Assembly: GCA_937894825.1 (NCBI GenBank)
Contig: CALCQT010000448.1
Location: 1-8,012, forward strand
Direction: 5' to 3'
Source of the DNA: an uncultured Anaerolineaceae bacterium
Lineage (GTDB): Bacteria > Chloroflexota > Anaerolineae > Anaerolineales > Anaerolineaceae
DNA: 8,012 bases
Every line of letters starts with the position of its first letter. The first letter of the stretch is position 1. The notes below the pieces were generated by a model. It did no database searches. It saw nothing but the letters and a program-made list of their open reading frames with translations, and had not been told where the DNA came from. Positions 1-6,236 of the stretch are shown here, in pieces. The translations under genes and the position numbers were made by a program.

Positions 1-532
1 ACGGATAACTGGTCCAGGACCCGCCCAGGATTAGCAGCTCGATTTTGTCGGTCGGGTGTCCGACGGCATTATAGGCTGTAATGCGGGAAAGGACCTGATC
101 GTAAGGATCGAAATTGTTCTGAAAGGCACGCGCCGCGCCCGGTTCATCCGGGAGATAGCTTTTCGGCATGCGCGCGTCATCCGGACAGAAGATACAGTTA
201 CCCGGACAAGGAAACGGACAGGTCAGAACGGTGACGGTGGTCACGCCGCTCAATGTCCGGGTCGGTTTCATGCGTATCTTTGCCAAAAGTTTGGGGTCTT
301 CGGCAATTTCCCCTTTTTTTACCATGTCGCGATAGGTCAAAACAAGCGCATGCTTGGCAACATTCCCCTGGTTCGGAACCGGATATTTGCGGATCATTTC
401 AAAAACGTCCGCGCCGTGGATCACTTTCTCTAAAATTTCCCGTGCTTTGGTCAGCGTTTCCGGCGAATAGCGCCTTGCCGCCTCCCAGGCCTCTACGTCC
501 TGCAGCCGGGACCGGTCAATAAACTCACTCAT
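1..532 (-). CDS. elp3: Elp3-family tRNA uridine-34 modification enzyme (radical SAM/acetyltransferase), 5' part only
   Basis: Elp3 installs the carboxymethyl-type side chain on wobble uridine 34 of tRNAs in the cytoplasm, using a radical SAM domain and a C-terminal GNAT acetyl-CoA domain. The first 177 codons are visible; the rest lies beyond the left edge. I translated it from the minus strand: it starts MSEFIDRSRLQDVEAW and has a basic tract typical of the tRNA-binding N-terminal region (KIRMKPTRTLSGV, about residues 85-97). The cluster region CPFPCPGNCIFCP follows at residues 105-117. Next come PKSYLPDEPGAARAFQNNFD and DKIELLILGGSWTSYP, both characteristic of bacterial Elp3. The GNAT domain is not in the window. 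The ATG at 530-532 is preceded only by a weak purine run (cagagag). Dehalococcoides, another Chloroflexota member, has a structurally characterised bacterial Elp3. The family call is firm; completeness cannot be judged. Confidence 0.93.
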   Translation of the reverse strand, partial: MSEFIDRSRLQDVEAWEAARRYSPETLTKAREILEKVIHGADVFEMIRKYPVPNQGNVAKHALVLTYRDMVKKGEIAEDPKLLAKIRMKPTRTLSGVTTVTVLTCPFPCPGNCIFCPDDARMPKSYLPDEPGAARAFQNNFDPYDQVLSRITAYNAVGHPTDKIELLILGGSWTSYP

Positions 533-578
533 TTTTGTAAACTCTCTGTTTCATTCATTTCAATCAGCACCGTCTGTT

Positions 579-608
579 TTTATCGAAGCAAACACACGGC
601 GATGTCAA
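579..608 (-). promoter_or_regulatory. Candidate sigma70-type promoter for elp3
   Basis: On the minus strand a perfect TTGACA (608 down to 603) is followed after 18 bases by GATAAA (584 down to 579), which matches TATAAT at four of six positions. Transcription would start near 572 and give a leader of about 40 bases before the elp3 ATG. It lies in the 93-base gap after the capA stop codon, so elp3 may be transcribed on its own as well as by read-through. No hairpin-plus-T terminator is visible in the gap. Confidence 0.4.
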
Positions 609-625
609 TCATCTTTTGCTATCTA

Positions 626-2122
626 CTATTCTACACTGACAATACTTTCCTTGAAAATCCGTTCAAGGACACCTTGCCGCTCACTTTCAGTCATAAAGCG
701 GTTGAGCGCAAGATTGGTGAATTTGATGGTCAGCAGCTCTGTTCCGATGTGCCGACCGGCATAAAAGACATGCCGGTCCAGCGTGGCTTCACTGGTTTCC
801 TGCAGGAAAAAAGCCTGGTCAAAAAAGAGGTTTCCCAGCCCGTAATGAATGAAAGCGTTCTCGGAAATTGCGAAAGCCATCGGTATGTGCGACTGGCTGC
901 CGCTGACGATGACGGCGCCCGCTTCAGCTACGGCATTGAAATCCTCCCGCATTTGATCATTGGGGCTGACGTTGTAGTATTCAATGTGCTGAAATGTGAC
1001 AATCGGAAGATACCCTTCCGCCCTGAGCGATTTCACTTGGGCGATCAGATATGGAAAGTCGCAATGGGCTGCACCCGGACTGGTTTCTGTGGCGGATGAA
1101 TATCCGATTTCTTTCGCATTGCAACCGATGAAGGCGAAACGATTTTGGTTATGCTCGAAAAGCAACGGTTTCCTGGCTTCTTCCAGATCTTTTCCTCCAC
1201 CATAATAAGGGATCCCGTTCTCCTGATATAACGCCAGCGTGGTGACCATCGCTTCATCACCAAAATCCTGAAAATGGTCGCCGGCGAGTTCAATCACATC
1301 CGTACCGATCCCGGTCAGCAGATCGAAATAGGCGATTTTACTGCAAAAACGCAGCTGATTTAATTCTGCGGCGGTCTGCTGGCAAACGGTCTTGAAAGGG
1401 ACTTCGTTATTTACATGCAGTATGTCGGCGGCGCGCAATGTGTCACCAATATTTGTGGCCGGATATCCCGGTCCCCAGACGTCCATATAACTGGCTGTTC
1501 CGCGAACGAGCGCGGTGACGCCGGTCAGCATGAGCGTGGTAAGTTTTTCGGGATCGCGATTCGCGGCGGGGATTTGCCGCCAATCGGCTTCAGTCATGTC
1601 CGGTGTACCGCCGGTTTTTGCTGTCAGTGGCCAAGCGTTAAGATCAAACGTGTTTGAAAGCGGAGACTGACCGTCCAGTTGGACGACTTTATAACGTGGT
1701 TCAAGCGCTTCAAAGGGAAGGATTGCCCAGGCGTCTTCCTGATAGACCTGTGAAAGGAGATTGGCGGGTGAGGCAATTTTGATGGATCCGGAAGGCGCGG
1801 ATTGAAAAACACGCTCCAGTTGGGCTTCCGATTCTTCCGGAATGTAGATTTGATCGGTCGGTAAAGCGTTTGCGGAAGTGTATCCATGGGTCCAGAAATC
1901 CGCCAGCGCCGCGAATGAAACGCTGTCGGTTATCGTGGTATAGGGCGCTGCCAGCGCAAAAACCAAACGGGAAGGTGTCGCTCCGTCGATCTGTGAAACG
2001 ACAGGATCCGATGCGGATTTTTGACTGGATTCGGTCGGAAGAAGCCCTTGGGCCGTCACATTTTCAGCAAATACGGAAAACGAAAAAAACACAAACAGCA
2101 ATGCGATATATTTTTTCAGCAT
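626..2122 (-). CDS. Secreted two-domain CapA-family protein (divergent metallophosphatase fold)
   Basis: This is a 498-residue protein with a Sec-type signal (MLKKYIALLFVFFSFSVFA, residues 1-19), so it should act outside the membrane. Residues about 50-190 form a domain that resembles periplasmic-binding-protein folds (IASPANLL at 116-123, WAILPFEALEPRYKV at 132-146). Residues about 195-470 are the CapA/PgsA-like region: VNNEVPF (237-243), AGDHFQDFG (280-288), IPYYGGGKDLEEARKPL (304-320), FAFIGCN (329-335), VSGSQSHIP (406-414) and HYGLGNLFFDQ (426-436). CapA proteins take part in poly-gamma-glutamate synthesis or export, but the family is broad and no capB or capC is nearby, so that role should not be assumed. 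Several expected metal ligands are replaced: GD by G201-V202, the His of HWG by F377, and the first His of GHxPH by Q410. H283, D286 and H412 remain. Activity is therefore uncertain. Confidence 0.85.
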   Translation of the reverse strand: MLKKYIALLFVFFSFSVFAENVTAQGLLPTESSQKSASDPVVSQIDGATPSRLVFALAAPYTTITDSVSFAALADFWTHGYTSANALPTDQIYIPEESEAQLERVFQSAPSGSIKIASPANLLSQVYQEDAWAILPFEALEPRYKVVQLDGQSPLSNTFDLNAWPLTAKTGGTPDMTEADWRQIPAANRDPEKLTTLMLTGVTALVRGTASYMDVWGPGYPATNIGDTLRAADILHVNNEVPFKTVCQQTAAELNQLRFCSKIAYFDLLTGIGTDVIELAGDHFQDFGDEAMVTTLALYQENGIPYYGGGKDLEEARKPLLFEHNQNRFAFIGCNAKEIGYSSATETSPGAAHCDFPYLIAQVKSLRAEGYLPIVTFQHIEYYNVSPNDQMREDFNAVAEAGAVIVSGSQSHIPMAFAISENAFIHYGLGNLFFDQAFFLQETSEATLDRHVFYAGRHIGTELLTIKFTNLALNRFMTESERQGVLERIFKESIVSVE

Positions 2123-2129
2123 GGGCTTT

Positions 2130-2135
2130 ATTATA
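2130..2135 (-). promoter_or_regulatory. -10 element for capA, leaderless-type spacing
   Basis: A perfect TATAAT on the minus strand (2135 down to 2130) is followed by seven bases (AAAGCCC) and then the capA ATG at 2122. That spacing places the transcription start at or next to the start codon. No purine-rich ribosome binding site precedes the ATG. The -35 position (CATCTC) matches poorly. The call is inferred from hexamer and spacing only. Confidence 0.4.
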
Positions 2136-2264
2136 TAGCCGTTCGCGAAAAAGAGATGATGGCTGACTCAAGGAAAGAAAGCAGCTCATAAAGTATTTCC
2201 TTTACTTCTTTTCGGTATCACGTGGATCTTATAATTTTCTGATGCACGCATGACGTCGCGCTTA

Positions 2265-2273
2265 TGCTAAAAT
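2265..2273 (+). promoter_or_regulatory. smpB: Extended -10 promoter element for smpB, leaderless-type spacing
   Basis: TGC followed by TAAAAT (2268-2273) forms an extended -10 element. Seven bases (agaatct) separate it from the smpB ATG at 2281, the same spacing as at the divergent capA gene. No Shine-Dalgarno sequence is visible. No good -35 hexamer lies 17 bases upstream, which the TGn extension could compensate. The spacing suggests a leaderless or nearly leaderless mRNA. Confidence 0.45.
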
Positions 2274-2280
2274 AGAATCT

Positions 2281-2718
2281 ATGGGTGAAAAGACACTTGC
2301 GACAAACCGGAAGGCCCGGTTTGATTACTTTATTTTAGAGACTTATGAGGCTGGAATCGCGTTGCAGGGGACGGAAATTAAATCCGTCCGAAATGGCCAA
2401 ATCAGTTTGGGCGAAGCGTATGTTGAAATCCGGCAGGGCAGAGAAGCCTGGCTGGTCAATTCGCATATTGCGCCGTATGATCCTGCCAGCCGATTTAACC
2501 ATAATCCAATCCGGCCGCGCCGGTTGTTGCTGAATAAAAAAGAAATTCGTGATCTCTGGAACGAAGTCCGGCTGAAGGGCGTGACCGTTGTCCCGTTGAA
2601 GGTTTATTTAAGTCATGGTTTGGCGAAACTTGAAATTGGGGTCGCAAAAGGGAAGAAACTCTACGATAAACGACAGGAAATTGCGAAGCGTGATATCGAG
2701 CGACACTCACGGGAATAA
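2281..2718 (+). CDS. smpB: SmpB, SsrA (tmRNA)-binding protein
   Basis: SmpB binds tmRNA and carries it to ribosomes stalled on broken mRNAs, enabling trans-translation and tagging of the unfinished peptide. The sequence is unmistakable: NRKARFDYFILETYEAG (9-25), LQGTEIKSVRNG (28-39), a central RLLLNKKEI (81-89) and GVAKGKKLYDKR (120-131) just before the C-terminal tail. At 145 residues it is slightly shorter than the usual 150-160. The shortening is in the tail after DKR, which reads QEIAKRDIERHSRE; this tail normally forms a helix in the mRNA channel. The ATG follows a promoter-like element directly, and the reading frame begins right at the conserved N-terminus, so the start is well supported. 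No tmRNA gene is in the following 228-base gap; ssrA must lie elsewhere. Confidence 0.97.
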   Translation: MGEKTLATNRKARFDYFILETYEAGIALQGTEIKSVRNGQISLGEAYVEIRQGREAWLVNSHIAPYDPASRFNHNPIRPRRLLLNKKEIRDLWNEVRLKGVTVVPLKVYLSHGLAKLEIGVAKGKKLYDKRQEIAKRDIERHSRE

Positions 2719-2807
2719 GCCGGATTCCTTTGTGCGAAGCAGCGTTCCCGGTTAACCCAATTCGAGCCGTCATAAAAAATACTTCTTATAAAAGGCTAAT
2801 AACCCTA

Positions 2808-2816
2808 TGGTATAGT
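2808..2816 (+). promoter_or_regulatory. Candidate extended -10 upstream of the L,D-transpeptidase cluster
   Basis: TGG plus TATAGT (2811-2816) forms an extended -10-like element in the 228-base gap (2719-2946) after smpB. It sits inside a weak imperfect inverted repeat (AACCC 2801-2805 with GGGTT 2818-2822). Transcription from here would give a leader of about 120 bases before the ATG at 2947. No clear -35 is seen. The rest of the gap holds no gene, tRNA, tmRNA or clear terminator that I can recognise. Confidence 0.22.
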
Positions 2817-2946
2817 TGGGTTTAAGCGACAGGAAATCACTGAATCAGACCTCTATCTGAAGCGTGATGACCCTGTTGTATTGTAAAAAGATGGAAAATT
2901 TCTAACCCGGGATGATAACACCGGATATTAGTGAACGGAACTGTGC

Positions 2947-4050
2947 ATGAGAAATAGAATAAATCGGCGTGAATTCCTGAAGGCGACCGCTGTCGCGGGT
3001 GGCTTGTTGCTTATTCCCCCACAGGTTGCTTCAGGGCTGATGCCTGCAGATCAATTTGATGCGTTTCCCGATGCAAAATTTTTGGGGAGAAATTGTTTGG
3101 GCGGGATTATGAACTTTCGGGTTCGGCCGTCTGCGGATGCTGAAATCAATAAAAGCGTGTACGAAGATTATGTTTTCCCGGTATACCGTCAGGTTGTTGG
3201 TGAGACCCCGGCCGGTACGTATTCGTCGACCTGGTTCGAGACGCCCTATGGTTATGTGTATGCGCCAGGCGTCCAACTGGTAAAAAATGAACCAAACCCC
3301 AATCCGCCTATGACGTTGCCGGATAACAGTGTCGGGAAAGGATTCTGGGCCAAGGTCAATGTTCCCTATGCGGGAATTGTTTTTGGAAAATCCCCTCTTT
3401 CACCCTGGTACCAATCAATCGAACATTTCAGCCCGAAGGTCTATTATGATCAATATTTTTGGATTGATGAAATCAAACAGGGCAGTAATGATATTACTTA
3501 TTATCGGGCCAACGAATTGTACGGTACCTACGGGGATATCGTTTATGTGGACGCGCGCGCTTTTAAACCGCTTACGGAGGAAGATGTCGCGCCGATCAGT
3601 CCGGAAGTTGAGAACAAGCGGATTTACGCTGATCTGACCTACCAGACCATCACCTGTTATGAAAATGATGTGGAAGTTTTCTTCTGTCGGACGTCATCCG
3701 GTGCGGTTTTCAATAATGACGGCACGAAGGTTGACAGCTATGCGACCCCGACAGGCAACCATTATCCCTGGCGCAAAACGATCTCGATTCACATGTCCGG
3801 TTCGCTGACCGGATCCGGATGGGATACGCCAGGTGTTCCATGGAATATCATTTTTGCGTCCGGCGGAGCGTCAATTCACGGCGTGTTCTGGCATAACGAT
3901 TTTGGGACGCCGCGCTCGCATGGCTGCCTTAATTGCCGTCCGGAAGACGCACAATGGATTTGGCGTTGGGTCAACCCACAAGCCGGTCTTGATCCTGGCG
4001 ACGTTCAGGTTTCAGGCCAGGTAGGAACATTAATCGAAGTAAAGAATTAG
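2947..4050 (+). CDS. Tat-exported L,D-transpeptidase (YkuD domain)
   Basis: L,D-transpeptidases form 3-3 cross-links in peptidoglycan, or attach proteins to it, through an acyl-enzyme on a catalytic cysteine. The 367-residue protein opens with a twin-arginine signal: NRREFLK at 6-12, then a hydrophobic stretch to about residue 30. Residues about 45-205 hold an SH3-like region with aromatic-rich segments (NFRVRPSADAEINKSVY, 56-72; TWFETPYGYVYAPGVQLV, 95-112), probably wall-binding. The YkuD domain spans about 223-366: TPTGNHYPW (267-275), IHGVFWH (310-316) and SHGCLN (324-329), with H325 and C327 as the expected catalytic pair and H311 as the upstream conserved histidine. Only a weak purine run precedes the ATG; the Tat motif fixes the start. 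It leads the cluster that continues into DUF2085 and pgeF, consistent with an envelope role. Confidence 0.93.
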   Translation: MRNRINRREFLKATAVAGGLLLIPPQVASGLMPADQFDAFPDAKFLGRNCLGGIMNFRVRPSADAEINKSVYEDYVFPVYRQVVGETPAGTYSSTWFETPYGYVYAPGVQLVKNEPNPNPPMTLPDNSVGKGFWAKVNVPYAGIVFGKSPLSPWYQSIEHFSPKVYYDQYFWIDEIKQGSNDITYYRANELYGTYGDIVYVDARAFKPLTEEDVAPISPEVENKRIYADLTYQTITCYENDVEVFFCRTSSGAVFNNDGTKVDSYATPTGNHYPWRKTISIHMSGSLTGSGWDTPGVPWNIIFASGGASIHGVFWHNDFGTPRSHGCLNCRPEDAQWIWRWVNPQAGLDPGDVQVSGQVGTLIEVKN

Positions 4051-4065
4051 TTAAATCGGATGATC

Positions 4066-4071
4066 AGGAAA
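4066..4071 (+). promoter_or_regulatory. Ribosome binding site for the DUF2085 gene
   Basis: AGGAAA lies 6 bases before the ATG at 4078, inside the 27-base gap after the transpeptidase stop codon. It supports this start and independent re-initiation within the operon. Confidence 0.5.
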
Positions 4072-4077
4072 ATTTGA

Positions 4078-4701
4078 ATGGAAGATAAGTTCTCCCGCTA
4101 TTTTAAGCGTTTTTATATTCTGATTTTCCTGATCGTTTTTTCATTCTATGCATTTCTGGCGATCCTGGCCCCTGTTTTAATGCACCACGGATTTGAAACT
4201 CCGGCTCGCCTGATTTATCGCGGCTATCGGCTTGCCTGTCATCAGCTTGCTTACCGTTCCTTTTTCCTTTATGGCGAACAAGCTTATTATCCGTTGCCGG
4301 CGGCAGGTATGGGCGATTCGGTGATCACTTTTACGGAAGCTGTATACCCCGCGGAAATGAGTTATGATGAAGCCCAGGATTTTATTGGCAATGAACAGAT
4401 GGGTTATAAATTAGCGCTCTGCCAACGGGATATCGCGATATTCCTTTCAATCGCTTTTTTTTGTCTGTTCTTTTTCCTGACAAAAGCAAGGGTTCCCCGT
4501 ATTAATCTCTTGATATGGTTTCTTTTGGGAATTGCTCCCATTGCGCTGGACGGGTTTTCGCAGATGTTTAGCGGGATGTTCCCTTCTATATTTACGCTGC
4601 GAGAGAGCACGCCCTTTTTGCGTGTCCTGACCGGAGGCTGTTTTGGCTTTTTTACGGCCTGGCTCCTGATTCCATATATGCATGAGAAAATTAATAGTTA
4701 G
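4078..4701 (+). CDS. DUF2085-family membrane protein
   Basis: The 207-residue integral membrane protein has about four membrane segments (near 12-34, 119-135, 142-157 and 182-201). Conserved DUF2085 features are visible: CHQ at 54-56, CQRD at 115-118, LDGFSQ at 157-162 and RESTPFLRVLTGG at 175-187. The function of the family is not known to me; the paired cysteines and histidine suggest metal or redox chemistry, but that is inference. The stretch between CHQ and CQRD is about 58 residues, whereas compact members have roughly 20. From memory, Chloroflexi members share this longer loop, including a motif like FIGNEQMGYKLA (102-113). It starts 27 bases after the transpeptidase gene and ends 6 bases before pgeF, so it is probably co-expressed with cell wall genes. 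Confidence 0.87.
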   Translation: MEDKFSRYFKRFYILIFLIVFSFYAFLAILAPVLMHHGFETPARLIYRGYRLACHQLAYRSFFLYGEQAYYPLPAAGMGDSVITFTEAVYPAEMSYDEAQDFIGNEQMGYKLALCQRDIAIFLSIAFFCLFFFLTKARVPRINLLIWFLLGIAPIALDGFSQMFSGMFPSIFTLRESTPFLRVLTGGCFGFFTAWLLIPYMHEKINS

Positions 4702-4707
4702 GCGACT

Positions 4708-5490
4708 ATGATTTCAATCGAAAAAGACGGACTCAAATATTACCAATTTGAACGGTTGAACAACCTCGGCGTGCGGCATGGATTTTTTACCCGCCTGGGA
4801 GGTGTCAGTCCGGCTCCTTTCGACAGCCTGAACATGGCAATTACGGTTGGCGATTCAAATGAGAATGTTTTGGAAAATTTACGTAGAATGTTTAACGCAT
4901 TGGATTTGGATCTGGCTTCCCGGTATGATGGCTGGCAGGTTCATGGCGCGACCGTGATTTGCACCGATGTCCCTCGCGATATTCGGACGCGGACGATCCG
5001 GACAGATGGTATCGTGACCGATAATCCGGATGTTACATTGGTGATGCGTTTTGGCGACTGTGTACCGGTGCTTCTCTATGACCCGGTAAAAAAAGTATCT
5101 GCTGTCTATCACGCGGGCTGGCCGGGGACAGTGCTGCAGATCGGTCAGCAGGTGGTCCGGAATATGAGTGAGGTCTATGGCTGTGATCCCGCTGATTTGA
5201 TCGCTGGAATCGGTCCGTCGATTGGGCCGGATCATTTTGTCGTCCGGGATGATGTTCGCAATCGATTTTTAGCGTCTTTCCCGGAAGATGCGGAAAAGCT
5301 GATTTTTGAGCAGGATGGGCTGATCCATATTGACCTGTGGAAAGCGAACCGGATTACGCTTGAAAACGCCGGTGTGACGAAAATTGATACGGCGGAGATA
5401 TGTACTGTATGCCATCTGAATGAGTGGTTTTCTCATCGCGGCGACCATGGAAAAACCGGCCGGTTTGGCGTGTTGATTAATTTTGGATGA
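4708..5490 (+). CDS. pgeF: PgeF/YfiH-type laccase-domain protein (peptidoglycan editing factor)
   Basis: Members of this family (YfiH, YlmD, human LACC1/FAMIN) were once called polyphenol oxidases. Characterised ones act on purine nucleosides, and E. coli PgeF prevents misincorporation of L-Ser or Gly at the first stem-peptide position. The 260-residue length is typical. The family metal site is present as H79 (WQVHG), C118 (FGDCVPVLLYD) and H135 (YHAGWPG), with spacing close to E. coli H71/C107/H124. Other signatures are HGFFTRLGGVS (24-34), DGIVTDNPDVTLV (100-112), GIGPSIGPDHFVV (167-179) and CTVC...FSHRGDHGKTGRFG (232-254). The start lies 6 bases after the DUF2085 stop, with a weak AGG at 4700-4702 overlapping that stop. 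The gene overlaps yggS by 4 bases. Cytoplasmic. Family confidence is high; the precise substrate is inferred. Confidence 0.93.
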   Translation: MISIEKDGLKYYQFERLNNLGVRHGFFTRLGGVSPAPFDSLNMAITVGDSNENVLENLRRMFNALDLDLASRYDGWQVHGATVICTDVPRDIRTRTIRTDGIVTDNPDVTLVMRFGDCVPVLLYDPVKKVSAVYHAGWPGTVLQIGQQVVRNMSEVYGCDPADLIAGIGPSIGPDHFVVRDDVRNRFLASFPEDAEKLIFEQDGLIHIDLWKANRITLENAGVTKIDTAEICTVCHLNEWFSHRGDHGKTGRFGVLINFG

Positions 5491-6221
5491 TGATGACAGA
5501 TAAAAACGTGATTCAGACAAAACTGAGTGAGATCAAACAAAACATCGCCGAGTCCGCGTTAAAATCCGGACGGGACCCGGACGCGATCCGGTTGATGGCT
5601 GTGACGAAAACAAAACCAGCCGAGACGGTTCAGACGCTGATTGATTTGGGTGTGACGGAAATCGGCGAAAACTATCCGGATGAGACGTTGGAAAAAAGAG
5701 CTGTTTTTGACGCCGCACCGGAAACAGTCCGCCTGAATATGATCGGACATTGTCAAAGCCGGAAAATTAAAATTGTGGCTGAATTGTTTGATTGTTTTCA
5801 ATCGCTGGACAGTCTGGAGACTGGGCTGAAGCTGAATCAGGCACTGCGAAAAAACGGGAAAGTGATGCCTGTATTGATTGAGTTGAACGTGGGCGCAGAA
5901 ACCTCAAAAATGGGCTGGCCTCTGGACGGCGCGGTATTAACAGAGCAATTCTATTCCGATTTTGAGAAACTTCAGACCTGCAGCCAGTTAAAAATTGAGG
6001 GACTGATGACACTCCCGCCGTTTACCGAGGTCGAGAACGCTGAAGACAATCGCCGTTATTTTGCGAATCTGCGAAATGTATTGGAACAGTTGAATGTTCG
6101 TTATGGAACCCGGATGCATGAATTATCGATGGGCACCAGCAATGACTACCGAGTGGCAATCGAAGAAGGCGCAACCTGTGTCCGGATCGGTACTTCATTG
6201 GTAGGTCCACGAGAAAAATAA
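5487..6221 (+). CDS. yggS: YggS/PLPBP family pyridoxal phosphate homeostasis protein
   Basis: YggS (YlmE, human PLPBP) binds PLP without known catalysis and balances vitamin B6 and amino acid pools in the cytoplasm. The fold is that of the alanine racemase N-terminal barrel. In this 244-residue copy the PLP lysine should be K41 in MAVTKTKP (37-44). Other family motifs are GENYPDE (60-66), MIGHCQSRK (85-93, usually HLQSNK-like), IELNVGAETSKMGW (131-144), IEGLMTLPP (170-178), SMGTSND (214-220, usually SMGMSxD) and VRIGTSLVG (232-240). The annotated ATG overlaps the pgeF stop as ATGA, and ATG codons follow at 5490 and 5493, so the true start could be any of the three. Translational coupling to pgeF is likely. 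The pgeF-yggS-yggT order matches ylmD-ylmE-ylmG of Gram-positive division clusters. Confidence 0.94.
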   Translation: MMMTDKNVIQTKLSEIKQNIAESALKSGRDPDAIRLMAVTKTKPAETVQTLIDLGVTEIGENYPDETLEKRAVFDAAPETVRLNMIGHCQSRKIKIVAELFDCFQSLDSLETGLKLNQALRKNGKVMPVLIELNVGAETSKMGWPLDGAVLTEQFYSDFEKLQTCSQLKIEGLMTLPPFTEVENAEDNRRYFANLRNVLEQLNVRYGTRMHELSMGTSNDYRVAIEEGATCVRIGTSLVGPREK

Positions 6222-6226
6222 GATAA

Positions 6227-6233
6227 GTGAGGA
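6227..6233 (+). promoter_or_regulatory. yggT: Ribosome binding site for yggT
   Basis: GTGAGGA ends 3 bases before the yggT ATG (6237), in the 15-base gap after the yggS stop. It is the clearest Shine-Dalgarno sequence in the window and fixes the start of this short gene. Confidence 0.6.
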
Positions 6234-6236
6234 TAA

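Noticed and set aside
56..522. Plus-strand open frames opposite elp3
   Set aside because: The minus strand encodes unmistakable Elp3 sequence throughout; the plus-strand frames are shadows.
602..1099. Plus-strand open frames of 165 and 69-98 codons opposite the CapA gene
   Set aside because: They lie antisense to a gene with clear family motifs and a signal peptide, and their translations show no recognisable domain.
2801..2822. Rho-independent terminator after smpB
   Set aside because: The AACCC/GGGTT repeat is only five base pairs with a large imperfect loop and is followed by TTTAAG, not a T run.
2719..2946. Possible tmRNA (ssrA) gene next to smpB
   Set aside because: The gap is only 228 bases, shorter than a tmRNA, and shows no tRNA-like acceptor ends or tag reading frame.
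4879..5235. Minus-strand frame of 118 codons within pgeF
   Set aside because: It is antisense to conserved pgeF motifs and resembles nothing known to me.
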